DNA from: Merdimmobilis hominis
GTDB lineage: Bacteria; Bacillota; Clostridia; Oscillospirales; Ruminococcaceae
Length of the DNA stretch: 64,000 nucleotides
Direction: 5' to 3' (one strand)
NCBI RefSeq assembly: GCF_021109255.1
Contig: NZ_JAJODG010000001.1
A model generated the notes under the pieces. The model did not search any database. It had not been told where the DNA came from and saw only the letters and a list, made by a program, of their open reading frames with translations. The translations under genes and the position numbers were made by a program. The first letter of the stretch is position 1, and every line of letters begins with the position of its first letter. Positions 33,203 through 42,472 of this stretch are shown here, in pieces.

Positions 33203-35317
33203 ATGTTTGAAAACTACCACGTATTTGAAACCGAGTTCGCCGGCAAAAAGATCAGCTTTGAAACCGGCAAAATGTGCTGCCTGGCCGGCGGTTCCTGCTT
33301 GGTCCGCTACGGTGAGACCACGGTGCTGGTCAACGCCACTATGGCGGCCAAACCCCGGGACGGCATCGATTTCTTCCCCCTCTCGGTGGATTTTGAAGAG
33401 AAGCTGTACGCCGTGGGCAAGATCCCCGGCTCCTTCTTGAAACGGGAGGGCCGCCCCAGCGAGAAGGCCGTCCTCACCTCCCGGATGGTGGACCGCCCCA
33501 TCCGCCCCTTCTTCCCCCACGACCTGCGCAACGATGTGTCGGTAGTGATGACCGTTTTGTCGGTCGACCCCGATTACTCCCCTGAGATCGCTGGCCTGAT
33601 GGGCACCGCCTTCGCCCTGTCCATCTCCGACATCCCGTGGAACGGGCCGGTGGCCGGTGTCAGCGTGGGCCTGGTGGACGATAAGATCGTCCTCAACCCC
33701 AACGCTGAGGAGCGGGAGAAATCCACCCTCAACCTGACCGTCGCCGGCACCGCGGAGAAGGTCTGCATGATCGAGTGCGGCGCCAATGAGGTCCCCGAGG
33801 ACACCATGTTGGAGGCCATCATCACCGGCCACAAAGAAATCCAGAAGATGTGCGCTTTCCTGAAGGATGTGCAGTCTAAGATTGGCAAACCCAAGATCAA
33901 CTTCGTCTCCCAGGAAGTGCCTGCCGAGATGTTCGAGGCCATTAAGGACTTCGCCATCGACAAGGTAAAGGCCGCCCTGGACACCGACGACAAAAACATC
34001 CGCGAGGAGCGCCTAGCTCCCGTTGTGGCGGAGATCCACGAGAAATTCGACGAGGTTTACCCTGAGGAGATCGCCAAGATCGACGAGTGCATCTACAAAT
34101 TGCAGAAATTCGTCGTCCGCCGCTGGCTCCTGGACGAGGGCAAGCGGGTCGACGGCCGCGGCCTGGATGAGATCCGCCCCTTGGCGGCTGAAGTTGGACT
34201 GATCCCCCGCGTCCACGGCTCCGGCATGTTCACCCGCGGCCAGACCCAGGTGCTGACCATCACCACCCTGGGCCCCATCAGCGACAGCCAGCTGCTGGAT
34301 GGCATTGACAACGAGGAAACCAAACGGTATATGCACCAGTACAACTTCCCCTCCTACTCGGTGGGTGAGACCCGTCCTTCCAGAGGCCCCGGCCGCCGGG
34401 AAATTGGCCACGGCGCCCTGGCGGAGAAGGCTCTGGTGCCGGTGCTCCCCTCGGTGGAGGAGTTCCCCTACGCCCTGCGCGTGGTCTCTGAGGTTCTGTC
34501 CTCCAACGGCTCCACCTCCCAAGGTTCTATCTGCGGTTCCACCCTGTCTCTGATGGACGCTGGCGTTCCCCTGAAAGCCCCGGTGGCCGGTATCTCCTGC
34601 GGCTTGATCACCGAGGGCGACCGCTGGATGACCATGGTGGATATCCAGGGCCTGGAGGATTTCTTCGGCGACATGGACTTTAAAGTGGGCGGCACCCATA
34701 AAGGCATTACCGCCATCCAGGTGGATATCAAAAACGACGGCCTGACCTATGACATCATCAAAGAGGCCTTTGAAAAGACCCGCGCCGCCCGGATCCACAT
34801 CCTGGACGACATCATGCTCAAAGCCATCCCCGCCCCCAGAGCGGAGCTTTCCAAATACGCGCCCAAGATGCTGACCATCAAGATCCATCCCGATAAGATC
34901 CGTGAAGTTATCGGTTCCGGCGGCAAGGTCATCCAGAAGATCAGCGCGGAGTGTGGCGTCAAGATCGACATTGAGGACGACGGCAGCGTCTTTGTCTCCT
35001 CCGTTGATATTGAAGGGGCAAAACGGGCCATCCAGATCATCAAGACCATCGCCATGGACCCTGAGGTGGGCGCCATCTACAAGGGCCGTGTCACCCGCCT
35101 GATGGCCTTTGGCGCCTTTGTGGAGATCGCCCCTGGCAAGGAGGGCTTGGTTCATATTTCCAAGCTGGATACCAAACGGGTGGAGAAGGTAGAGGATGTA
35201 GTCACCGTCGGTGACGAGATCCTGGTCAAGGTCACTGAGATCGATTCCCAGGGCCGGATCAACCTGTCCCGCAAGGATGCGCTGGCTGCCGTGGAAGCCA
35301 AACGGAAATCTGAATAA
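33203..35317 (+). CDS. pnp: Polynucleotide phosphorylase
   Basis: A 704-residue phosphorolytic 3'-5' exoribonuclease. Two RNase PH domains (about 1-210 and 310-540) flank a helical domain. The catalytic core shows FPSYSVGETRPSRGPGRREI and a conserved GISCGLI/GLEDFFGDMDFKV stretch. A KH domain (GSGGKVIQKISAECGVKIDI, about 571-590) and an S1 domain (about 620-690) follow. ATG 33203 after CAAGGAGGAAACACCCGC. It degrades mRNA and can add tails; it partners degradosome RNases. Confidence 0.97.
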   Translation: MFENYHVFETEFAGKKISFETGKMCCLAGGSCLVRYGETTVLVNATMAAKPRDGIDFFPLSVDFEEKLYAVGKIPGSFLKREGRPSEKAVLTSRMVDRPIRPFFPHDLRNDVSVVMTVLSVDPDYSPEIAGLMGTAFALSISDIPWNGPVAGVSVGLVDDKIVLNPNAEEREKSTLNLTVAGTAEKVCMIECGANEVPEDTMLEAIITGHKEIQKMCAFLKDVQSKIGKPKINFVSQEVPAEMFEAIKDFAIDKVKAALDTDDKNIREERLAPVVAEIHEKFDEVYPEEIAKIDECIYKLQKFVVRRWLLDEGKRVDGRGLDEIRPLAAEVGLIPRVHGSGMFTRGQTQVLTITTLGPISDSQLLDGIDNEETKRYMHQYNFPSYSVGETRPSRGPGRREIGHGALAEKALVPVLPSVEEFPYALRVVSEVLSSNGSTSQGSICGSTLSLMDAGVPLKAPVAGISCGLITEGDRWMTMVDIQGLEDFFGDMDFKVGGTHKGITAIQVDIKNDGLTYDIIKEAFEKTRAARIHILDDIMLKAIPAPRAELSKYAPKMLTIKIHPDKIREVIGSGGKVIQKISAECGVKIDIEDDGSVFVSSVDIEGAKRAIQIIKTIAMDPEVGAIYKGRVTRLMAFGAFVEIAPGKEGLVHISKLDTKRVEKVEDVVTVGDEILVKVTEIDSQGRINLSRKDALAAVEAKRKSE

Positions 35318-35328
35318 TCCCTGTTTTT

Positions 35329-35357
35329 AAGCGGAGGGCACTGCCCTCCGCTTTTTT
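35329..35357 (+). terminator. pnp terminator
   Basis: AAGCGGAGGGCA pairs with TGCCCTCCGCTT, followed by a run of T. Confidence 0.92.
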
Positions 35358-35486
35358 GTTTTGTTGAAAAGGGGGAAAACGGGTAGAGAAGAAGACTTAA
35401 GCTCGAGAACCTGGACGCGATTATGAAAGAAAAACGGGGAAATACTGTAAAACGAGAAATATTTAACGATAAACATTAAAAATATA

Positions 35487-35515
35487 TTGAAAAACAGTAT
35501 ATTCCTTGTTATACT
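35487..35515 (+). promoter_or_regulatory. Promoter of DUF2975/XRE pair
   Basis: TTGAAA, 17-base spacer, TATACT; 30 bases upstream of the DUF2975 start. The upstream 60 bases are AT-rich. Confidence 0.7.
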
Positions 35516-35545
35516 GAAGGCAGAAACTAGATGGGGGGGATTGGA

Positions 35546-36166
35546 ATGAACCTAAAAATTGAACGCTTTCGCAAATACAGCAAACTGGTGGGCCTGGTGA
35601 TCAAAGCGGCCAGCATCCTGTTGTGGCTGTCGGTTCTAAGCGGGATGATCGGCCTTTTGTACTGCGCTGTCTCTTCGGAAGAGGATTTCGGGGTGTTCCC
35701 GGCCGGGGAGGGGACGGTCTACTATGGCTTAAAGAACAGCTCTACCCGATATGGGCCACTGCCCGCTCCCTTGCCGGATGAGTTTAGCGTCCGAGGGGAA
35801 ACCCTTTCTGCCATTGTGGTTTCCACCAGCATTAATGGGTTGGCCGCCTACTCCATCCATTGCTTAGTCAAAATTTTCCAGGATGCCGCAGGGGAAGAAT
35901 ATACCCCATTTTCCATCCCGACCGCCAAGCGGCTGAAACGGATGGGCATTTCCACCGCTCTTATTGCACCAGTGTTCAACATCACAAACAGCTATGCCCT
36001 GTCGATGATGTACGGCGTCCCCTTTCAGTTGGAAATCACCCTTGGCGGTTCGCCCCGTGGTTATTTTTATCTGTTGCTGCCGTTGATGGGCCTGGCCCTC
36101 TATGGGGTGGGGCTGATCTTTGAATACGGGATAGAGTTACAGCTCCAGGCGGACGAGACGTTATAA
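35546..36166 (+). CDS. DUF2975 membrane protein
   Basis: A 206-residue membrane protein with about four hydrophobic segments (about 20-45, 95-115, 140-160, 175-195) and an extracytoplasmic loop between the first two. The EEYTPFSIPTAKRLKRMG stretch (about 117-134) before the third segment is typical of DUF2975. Function unknown. ATG 35546 with GGGGGATT upstream was preferred over a frame start at 35531. It is 13 bases upstream of a small XRE regulator, the usual partner; together they look like a self-regulated membrane module. Confidence 0.8.
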   Translation: MNLKIERFRKYSKLVGLVIKAASILLWLSVLSGMIGLLYCAVSSEEDFGVFPAGEGTVYYGLKNSSTRYGPLPAPLPDEFSVRGETLSAIVVSTSINGLAAYSIHCLVKIFQDAAGEEYTPFSIPTAKRLKRMGISTALIAPVFNITNSYALSMMYGVPFQLEITLGGSPRGYFYLLLPLMGLALYGVGLIFEYGIELQLQADETL

Positions 36167-36179
36167 AGGGGGCGGGGCT

Positions 36180-36407
36180 ATGGCAATTATCCTGCGATTG
36201 GACCGTGTGATGGCCGACCGGAAAATTTCTCTCAACCAGTTGGCAGAACAGGTGGGCATCAGCAACGTCAACCTCTCCAATATCAAGACGGGAAAAATCA
36301 GCGCCATCCGGTTTTCCACTCTGAACGCCATCTGCCGGGTGCTTGATTGCCAGCCGGGGGATATCCTGGAATATCAGCCCGACGACCCGGAAGAGATGGG
36401 CAAATAG
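36180..36407 (+). CDS. XRE-family transcription regulator (YozG-like)
   Basis: A 75-residue DNA-binding protein consisting almost only of a Cro/C1-type helix-turn-helix: SLNQLAEQVGISNVNLSNIK (about 18-37) forms the two helices, and the protein ends with LDCQPGDILEYQPDD, the common YozG-like tail. ATG 36180 after AAAGGGGGCGGGGCT. It probably controls its own promoter and the DUF2975 gene. Confidence 0.88.
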   Translation: MAIILRLDRVMADRKISLNQLAEQVGISNVNLSNIKTGKISAIRFSTLNAICRVLDCQPGDILEYQPDDPEEMGK

Positions 36408-36566
36408 TCGGTCCCCTTTTCATGTTTTGTTGGGAAGGGGGAAAAGTGAAATTGGAAGCGGGCTTGTGCGGGCGACCTAGCGGGCGGCAGGATTTGAGCG
36501 AGGGTCACCTTGGGCAAAAACCCCTGAGAAAGGGAAAAAATCGGTGGAAACCACCCTTTTGACCCA

Positions 36567-36595
36567 TTGAGGGAACGCCGGGTTTCTGATACAAT
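36567..36595 (+). promoter_or_regulatory. CNNM/CorC gene promoter
   Basis: TTGAGG, 17-base spacer, TACAAT, about 52 bases before the TTG start of the downstream gene. Confidence 0.6.
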
Positions 36596-36647
36596 TAGTA
36601 ACTAACAAGCCTAAAAATACAGTAAATGAAATTGGAGTTGAGACAGT

Positions 36648-37934
36648 TTGGACAGTAGCAGTTGGGTCATGTTCGCATCCATCGTGGTGTTGATCCTTCT
36701 ATCCGCATTCTTTTCCGCTTCGGAAACCGCATTTTCCACCGTCAACAAAATACGCCTGCGCAACTATGTGGACGGCGGCAGCACCAAGGCGCAGCGAGCC
36801 TTGGAAATCGCCGAGGACTATGACAATGTCCTTTCCACCATTCTCATCGGCAACAATGTGGTGAACATCGCCTCCACAGCCATCGCCACCATCTTGTTCA
36901 CAAATTTGTTTGGCGCGTCTGGCGCGGCAATTTCCACAGCAGTGATGACTGTGCTGGTGCTGATTTTTGGTGAGATCCTTCCCAAAAGCTATGCCAAGGA
37001 GAACAGCGAAGCCTTGGCTTTGCGCTTTGCTGCCCCTCTGGGCATGCTGATGACGGTGCTAAAACCCTTTGTGTGGTTTTTTGTAAAACTCAAAGGCATG
37101 ATGGCCCGCTTCACCGGATCGGGGGACAACAGCCCCTCGGTGACCGAGCAGGAACTGAAGGTGATTATCGAAACCATTGAGGGCGAAGGGGTGCTGGAAG
37201 AACAGGAGAGCGACCTGGTCCAATCTGCTTTGGAATTTGATGAAATCGATGCCCAGGAGGTTATTACCCCCCGTGTGGATATGATCGCGGTGGACATCGA
37301 TGACCCCATTGAGGAGACCATCAAAACGGTGATGGAGTCCCGTTACACCCGAATCCCGGTGTACCAGGGCAGCACCGACAACATCATCGGCATCCTCCAG
37401 GCCCGCGACCTGCTGGAAAGCATCATCCGGGGCGGGGAGATCGACCTGCGCCGCCTTCTCAGCGACCCCCTCTTTGTACACAAGACCAAGAAGATTTCCA
37501 CCTTGCTGTCGGATTTTAAACGCAACAAAGTCCACATTGCTGTGGTCACCGATGATTACGGCGGCACCATGGGTATTGTCACCATGGAAGACCTGCTGGA
37601 AGAACTGGTGGGCGATATTTGGGATGAAGATGAGGAAGAGGTTCAAGAACTGGTCCAGGTGGGCGAAAACCGCTATGAAGTCACCGGCGACATGAACGTC
37701 TATGAGATGTTTGAACAACTGGGGGTGGATGACCGCTCCTTTGACAGCGATTACAACACCATAAGCGGCTGGGCTATGGAGATGCTGGAGCACATCCCCG
37801 AAGTGGGGGAGAGCTTCACATATAAAAATCTGACCATCACCGTTTTGGAACAGGAGAACCAGCGGATCATCAAGCTGCTGGTGGAGGTCACCCCGGAAGA
37901 GGGGCCTTCTGAGATAGAGCAGGATGGCAAATAG
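36648..37934 (+). CDS. CNNM/CorC (hemolysin-like) transporter protein
   Basis: A 428-residue membrane protein: DUF21/CNNM transmembrane domain (about 1-175, with NVVNIASTAIATI and FGEILPKSYAKENSE), a CBS pair (about 205-325) with MGIVTMEDLLEELVGDIWDE at its end, and a CorC_HlyC domain (about 345-420). CNNM proteins export Mg2+ or exchange it with Na+; the older name hemolysin is misleading. Start is TTG 36648 after TTGGAGTTGAGACAG, a slightly long spacing. Monocistronic with a terminator. Confidence 0.9.
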   Translation: MDSSSWVMFASIVVLILLSAFFSASETAFSTVNKIRLRNYVDGGSTKAQRALEIAEDYDNVLSTILIGNNVVNIASTAIATILFTNLFGASGAAISTAVMTVLVLIFGEILPKSYAKENSEALALRFAAPLGMLMTVLKPFVWFFVKLKGMMARFTGSGDNSPSVTEQELKVIIETIEGEGVLEEQESDLVQSALEFDEIDAQEVITPRVDMIAVDIDDPIEETIKTVMESRYTRIPVYQGSTDNIIGILQARDLLESIIRGGEIDLRRLLSDPLFVHKTKKISTLLSDFKRNKVHIAVVTDDYGGTMGIVTMEDLLEELVGDIWDEDEEEVQELVQVGENRYEVTGDMNVYEMFEQLGVDDRSFDSDYNTISGWAMEMLEHIPEVGESFTYKNLTITVLEQENQRIIKLLVEVTPEEGPSEIEQDGK

Positions 37935-37940
37935 AAATGA

Positions 37941-37977
37941 AAAAAGAGAGACAGCCGTGTCGGTTGCCTCTCTTTTT
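37941..37977 (+). terminator. Terminator of the CNNM gene
   Basis: AAAAAGAGAG pairs with CTCTCTTTTT around an imperfect inner stem. Confidence 0.85.
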
Positions 37978-38071
37978 GTATATAATATATTTTTTATACT
38001 AAAAGTCTAATTTGATGGGATATCCACGGCGGGGGAAGGGCGAAAAAAGCGGATGGGAGAGGGGCGATTGG

Positions 38072-38100
38072 TTGAGTTTGGGAAAAAACGGTGGTATAAT
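38072..38100 (+). promoter_or_regulatory. metG promoter
   Basis: TTGAGT, 17-base spacer, TATAAT. The 94-base leader has CCGTC-TTTTT-GACGG and a TAGGGC/GCCCCTA stem just before the ribosome site; there is no T-box or S-box sequence. Confidence 0.65.
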
Positions 38101-38194
38101 AAAACAGTATATTTCAATGAGATCACCCGTCTTTTTGACGGTACCTATAGGGCTGTCATCGGGATCAACGGCCCCTACAGGAGGAGGAGAAACA

Positions 38195-40156
38195 ATGAGC
38201 GATAAAAAGTTTTACATCACCACCCCAATTTATTACCCATCGGATAAACTGCACATCGGCCACAGCTACTGCACCGTGGCCACCGATGTGATGGCCCGGT
38301 ATAAACGCCTCCAGGGTTATGACGTCATGTTCCTCACTGGAACCGACGAGCACGGCCAGAAGATTGAGGAGAAAGCCAAGGCGGTGGGCAAAACCCCAAA
38401 ACAGTATGTAGATGACGTGGTGGCCGGCATCCAGGATCTGTGGAAGCTGATGAACATTTCCAACGACCGGTTTATCCGCACCACCGACGATTACCACGAG
38501 CTGGCAGTGCAGCGCATCTTTAAAAAGCTGTATGACCAAGGGGACATCTACAAATCCACTTATAAGGGCAAATACTGCACCCCCTGTGAATCCTTCTGGA
38601 CCGAGAGCCAGCTGGTGGACGGCAAATGCCCCGACTGCGGCCGGGAAGTCCACGACGCCGAAGAGGAAGCCTACTTTTTCCGGCTGTCCAAGTACAGCCA
38701 GCGGCTGGTGGAGTACTATGAGGAGCACCCCGACTTCATGGAGCCCCAGTCCCGCCTCAACGAGATGATCAACAACTTCATTAAGCCCGGCCTGGAGGAC
38801 CTGTGTGTCACCCGGACTTCCTTCAAATGGGGCGTCCCGGTGGACTTTGACCCCGCCCATGTGGTGTACGTCTGGGTGGACGCCCTCTCTAACTACATCA
38901 CCGCTTTGGGTTACATGAACGACAAATACGATGATTTTGAGAAATACTGGCCCGCAGACGTCCACTTTGTGGGCAAGGAGATCATGCGGTTCCACTCCAT
39001 CATCTGGCCCGCCCTGCTGATGGCCCTAGACCTGCCCCTGCCCAAAAAGGTGTACGGCCATGGCTGGCTGCTGCTGGAAGGCGGCAAGATGAGCAAATCC
39101 AAAGGCAATGTGGTGGATCCGGTCGTCCTCTGCCAGCGGTATGGGGTGGATGCTATCCGCTACTTCCTCCTGCGGGAATTCCCCTTTGGGTCGGATGGTG
39201 TGTTCTCCAACGAAGGGCTGATCACCCGCATCAACTCCGATCTGGCCAACGACCTGGGCAACCTGGTTTCCCGCAGCGTTTCGATGATTGAGAAATACTT
39301 CGGCGGCACCCTGCCAGAGGAGCGCCAGGCTGATCCCCTGGACGATGAGCTGATCGCCATGGTGGGTGGCCTTCAGGCCAAATATGAGGAGCAGATGGAG
39401 AAATACGCTTTCCAGAACGCCCTCATCGAGGTGTTCAAGGTGGTGAGCCGCGCCAACAAATATGTGGACGAGACCGCCCCCTGGGTCCTGGGCCGGGATG
39501 AGGCCAACAAGGCCCGCCTTGCCACCGTGCTGTACAACCTGGTGGAGACCATCCGGGTGTGCGCCATCCTGCTGACCCCCTTTATCCCCTCTACCACCCC
39601 CAAGATTTTTGAGCAGATCGGCGCTGGGGAGGAGATCAGCCAGTACGCTTCTGCCGGGATCTTTGGCCTGCTGCCAGTCAACGTCACTGTGAAGAAAGGG
39701 GAGACTCTGTTCCCTCGCATTGATATGGCGAAAGAACTGGCCGAGCTGGAAGCGGACCGAAAAGCCAAAATGGAGGCCGCTGCAAAGGCTGCTGCTCCCA
39801 AGGCAGAGAAGAAAGAGGAGGCCGGGGTGGTTTCCCTCATCGACATCGACGACTTTGCCAAGGTGGAACTGCGGGTGGCCCAGGTGACCGCCTGCGAACC
39901 AGTTCCCAAGGCGGATAAGCTGCTGAAACTCCAATTGGATGACGGTATGGGCGGCCGCCAAGTGGTATCTGGCATCGCCAAGTTCTACACCCCAGAAGAT
40001 TTGATCGGCAAAAAGCTGGTGCTGGTAGCCAACCTGAAGCCCGCCAAACTGCGGGGTGTCCCCTCTGAGGGGATGATCCTGGCGGCCGACTGCGGCGAGG
40101 AAATCAAGGTCCTATTTGTGGATGGCGCCATCCCCTGCGGCTCCAAAGTCCGCTAG
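38195..40156 (+). CDS. metG: Methionyl-tRNA synthetase
   Basis: A 653-residue class I synthetase. HIGH is HIGH at residues 20-23 and KMSKSKG at about 298-304. A single zinc knuckle (YCTPC, about 127-131, and CPDCG, about 145-149) marks the one-knuckle type. A helical anticodon-binding domain and a C-terminal tRNA-binding (EMAP-like) domain (about 545-653, IDIDDFAKVELRVAQVT) follow an Ala/Lys/Glu-rich linker. ATG 38195 after GGAGGAGGAGAAACA was chosen; the upstream frame extension has no homology. Followed 13 bases later by tatD, a common pair. Confidence 0.96.
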   Translation: MSDKKFYITTPIYYPSDKLHIGHSYCTVATDVMARYKRLQGYDVMFLTGTDEHGQKIEEKAKAVGKTPKQYVDDVVAGIQDLWKLMNISNDRFIRTTDDYHELAVQRIFKKLYDQGDIYKSTYKGKYCTPCESFWTESQLVDGKCPDCGREVHDAEEEAYFFRLSKYSQRLVEYYEEHPDFMEPQSRLNEMINNFIKPGLEDLCVTRTSFKWGVPVDFDPAHVVYVWVDALSNYITALGYMNDKYDDFEKYWPADVHFVGKEIMRFHSIIWPALLMALDLPLPKKVYGHGWLLLEGGKMSKSKGNVVDPVVLCQRYGVDAIRYFLLREFPFGSDGVFSNEGLITRINSDLANDLGNLVSRSVSMIEKYFGGTLPEERQADPLDDELIAMVGGLQAKYEEQMEKYAFQNALIEVFKVVSRANKYVDETAPWVLGRDEANKARLATVLYNLVETIRVCAILLTPFIPSTTPKIFEQIGAGEEISQYASAGIFGLLPVNVTVKKGETLFPRIDMAKELAELEADRKAKMEAAAKAAAPKAEKKEEAGVVSLIDIDDFAKVELRVAQVTACEPVPKADKLLKLQLDDGMGGRQVVSGIAKFYTPEDLIGKKLVLVANLKPAKLRGVPSEGMILAADCGEEIKVLFVDGAIPCGSKVR

Positions 40157-40169
40157 GAGGGCTGGGGAA

Positions 40170-40958
40170 ATGGTTCATCACATCTTCGACTCCCACGCCC
40201 ATTATGACGATGAACGGTTTTGCGAGGACAGAGGGGAACTTCTGTCCTCGTTCCCTGCTGCGGGGGTTTGCCGGGTGCTCAACGCCGGCTGCAATTTAGA
40301 AGCCAGCCGGGCGGGCATCGCCTTGGGGAGGGAATACCCCTTCCTCTACTCGGCGGTGGGTTGCCACCCAGACGCGGCGGATGAGGTCACCCTTCAAAGC
40401 CTTGCCCTCCTGCGGGAACTTGCCGGGGAGGAAAAGGTCAAGGCCATTGGGGAAATTGGCTTGGATTACCACTATGAGGACATCCCCCGCCAGCGGCAGA
40501 TCCCCGCCTTTGAGGTCCAGCTCCAGCTGGCTGGGGAACTGGATATGCCGGTGATCATCCACTCCCGGGAGGCGGTGGAGGACACCATGCGCCTGCTGAA
40601 CCAGTACCGGCCCAAAGGGGTGGTCCACTGTTTCTCCGGCTCGGTGGAGACCGCCAAAGAGGTGCTGCGGCTGGGGATGTACATCGGGGTCACCGGGGTC
40701 ATCACCTTTAAAAACGCCCGCCGCATCCGGGAGGTGGTGGAGTCTGTCCCCCTGGACCGCCTTCTCATTGAAACCGATTGCCCCTACATGGCCCCGGAGC
40801 CCTACCGGGGCAAGCGGTGCGATTCCACTATGCTGCCCCGCATGGCCGAGGCCATCGCCGCCATCAAGGGGATCACCGCCCAGGAGGTGGCTGACGCCAC
40901 CTGCCGCAACGCCTGCCGGCTTTTTGACATCCCTCTGCCGGAGGGTTTGGGCGAATAA
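40170..40958 (+). CDS. tatD: TatD family hydrolase
   Basis: A 262-residue metal-dependent DNase/hydrolase of the TatD family with an amidohydrolase-like barrel. DSHAHYDD (about 6-13), GEIGLDYHY (about 91-99), IIHSREAVEDT, HCFSGS and the final IETDCPYMAPEPYRGK carry the metal ligands. Likely a 3'-5' exodeoxyribonuclease in repair; substrate not certain. ATG 40170 after TAGGAGGGCTGGGGAA, where TAG is the metG stop. Confidence 0.92.
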   Translation: MVHHIFDSHAHYDDERFCEDRGELLSSFPAAGVCRVLNAGCNLEASRAGIALGREYPFLYSAVGCHPDAADEVTLQSLALLRELAGEEKVKAIGEIGLDYHYEDIPRQRQIPAFEVQLQLAGELDMPVIIHSREAVEDTMRLLNQYRPKGVVHCFSGSVETAKEVLRLGMYIGVTGVITFKNARRIREVVESVPLDRLLIETDCPYMAPEPYRGKRCDSTMLPRMAEAIAAIKGITAQEVADATCRNACRLFDIPLPEGLGE

Positions 40959-41086
40959 CTGGAAATACAAATTGTATTATTTAAAACTAAAATTATAAAT
41001 TTACCTCAGCCGGTCTGAAATTAGATAATATATAACGATAATAGTACATTTTGTATATTTATTTTCTTTGGTCGGCTCCAATTTGT

Positions 41087-41129
41087 GAAAATCCCCCGTT
41101 CTTTCTTTTGGAAAGAACGGGGGATTTTA
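41087..41129. terminator. Bidirectional terminator
   Basis: AAAATCCCCCGTTCTTT pairs with AAAGAACGGGGGATTTTA around CTTTTGG, between the convergent tatD and AICAR formyltransferase genes. Confidence 0.93.
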
Positions 41130-41131
41130 GC

Positions 41132-42307
41132 TTAGTGGTGGAACAGGCGGACGCCGGTAAAGGCCATGGCGATGCCGTACTTGTCGCAGGTGGCTATGAC
41201 GTTGTCATCCCGCACCGAGCCACCGGGCTGGGCGATGTAGGAGACGCCGCTCTTGTGGGCCCGCTCGATGTTGTCCCCAAAGGGGAAGAAGGCGTCGGAC
41301 CCCAGGGAAACGCCGGTGAGCTGGGAGAGCCAGGCGGCCTTTTCCTCCTTGGTGAAGACGGCCGGTTTTTCGGTGAAGGTATTCTCCCAAATACCGTCGG
41401 CCAGCAGGTCCATGTACTCATCGGAGATGTAGACGTCGATGGCGTTGTCCCGGTCGGCGCGGCGGATGCCAGGCCGGAAGGGCAGGGAGAGGACCTTGGG
41501 GTTCTGCCGCAGGAACCAGTTGTCCGCCTTGTTGCCAGCCAGGCGGGTGCAGTGGACCCGGGACTGCTGCCCGGCCCCCACGCCGATGGCCTGGCCATCC
41601 TTGGCGTAGCAGACCGAATTGGACTGGGTGTACTTGAGGGTGATGAGGGAGACAATCAAATCCCGCCGGGCCTCATCGGGGATCTCCTTGTTCTCGGTGA
41701 CCAGGTTGGTGAGCAGCTCTGCGGTGATTTTGGCGTCGTTGCGGTGCTGTTCAAAGGTGATTCCGAAAACGTCCTTGCTCTCCACCGGGGCGGGGACATA
41801 GCTGGGGTCGATTTGCAGCACTGTGTAGCTGCCTTTGCGTTTGGCTTTGAGGATGGCCAGGGCCTCCTCAGTATAGCCGGGGGCGATGACCCCATCGGAG
41901 ACCTCCCGGTTGATGAGGGCGGCAGTCTCCTTGTCGCAGACATCCGAGAGGGCGGCGAAGTCCCCGTAAGAGGACATCCGGTCAGCGCCCCTCGCCCGGG
42001 CATAGGCGGTGGCTAAGGGGGAGAGGGGCTTGTCGTCCACAAAGTAAATCTTCTTGAGGACATCGCTCATGGGGATGGCCACTGCGGCCCCGGCGGGGCT
42101 GACATGTTTAAAGGATGCAGCGGCGGGCAGGCCGGTAGCCTCCTTCAGTTCTTTGACCAGCTGCCAGCTGTTGAGAGCGTCCAGCAGGTTGATGTAACCA
42201 GGGCGGCCGTTCAGCACGGTGATGGGCAGGTCCGAGCCATCTTTCATGCGGATTTTGGCCTCCGGTTGGTTGGGGTTGCAACCGTATTTCAGCGCGAGTT
42301 CATTCAT
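41132..42307 (-). CDS. AICAR formyltransferase, stand-alone
   Basis: A 391-residue enzyme homologous to the formyltransferase half of PurH, catalysing formyl transfer from 10-formyl-THF to AICAR (ZMP) in purine synthesis. ASFKHVSPAGAAVA (about 64-77; His and Lys of the catalytic KH motif) and the later QSNSVCYAKDGQAIGVGAGQ are typical. The N-terminal IMP cyclohydrolase domain of ordinary PurH is absent, so cyclisation must be encoded elsewhere (PurO-like or a separate domain). ATG 42307 follows GGAGATTTCCCCC. The gene is controlled by a ZTP riboswitch that senses its own substrate class. Confidence 0.92.
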   Translation of the reverse strand: MNELALKYGCNPNQPEAKIRMKDGSDLPITVLNGRPGYINLLDALNSWQLVKELKEATGLPAAASFKHVSPAGAAVAIPMSDVLKKIYFVDDKPLSPLATAYARARGADRMSSYGDFAALSDVCDKETAALINREVSDGVIAPGYTEEALAILKAKRKGSYTVLQIDPSYVPAPVESKDVFGITFEQHRNDAKITAELLTNLVTENKEIPDEARRDLIVSLITLKYTQSNSVCYAKDGQAIGVGAGQQSRVHCTRLAGNKADNWFLRQNPKVLSLPFRPGIRRADRDNAIDVYISDEYMDLLADGIWENTFTEKPAVFTKEEKAAWLSQLTGVSLGSDAFFPFGDNIERAHKSGVSYIAQPGGSVRDDNVIATCDKYGIAMAFTGVRLFHH

Positions 42308-42330
42308 GGGGGAAATCTCCTTTCAGATGA

Positions 42331-42432
42331 CAAAAAAGCCGGCCATCCGGGCAAAATCGCCCAGACGGTCGGCTCTCTTCAATCCTACTCCCTGTGGGTG
42401 CTCCCACATTCCGTCAGTCATAGGACCGGTAC
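42331..42432 (-). ncRNA. ZTP riboswitch (pfl motif) with terminator
   Basis: The minus-strand leader carries GACTGACGGAATGTGGGAGC, CACCCACAGGGAGTA and GCCGACCGTCTGGGC, the conserved blocks of the pfl/ZTP aptamer. The last block also forms the terminator GCCGACCGTCTGGGC with GCCCGGATGGCCGGC plus six T. High ZMP/ZTP (folate shortage) would favour antitermination and expression of AICAR formyltransferase, whose substrate is ZMP. Confidence 0.9.
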
Positions 42433-42439
42433 AAGGTTT

Positions 42440-42468
42440 AGTATACACGCCCAGCCTCTGGCTGTCAA
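42440..42468 (-). promoter_or_regulatory. Promoter of the riboswitch transcript
   Basis: Minus strand TTGACA, 17-base spacer, TATACT, a consensus sigma-A promoter. It lies right beside the stop codon of the upstream gene (42473), and transcription would begin at the aptamer edge. Confidence 0.85.
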
Positions 42469-42472
42469 CCAG

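Noticed and set aside
38101..38194. T-box or SAM riboswitch upstream of metG
   Set aside because: There is no T-box sequence, antiterminator or SAM-aptamer core; only two short hairpins in a 94-base leader.
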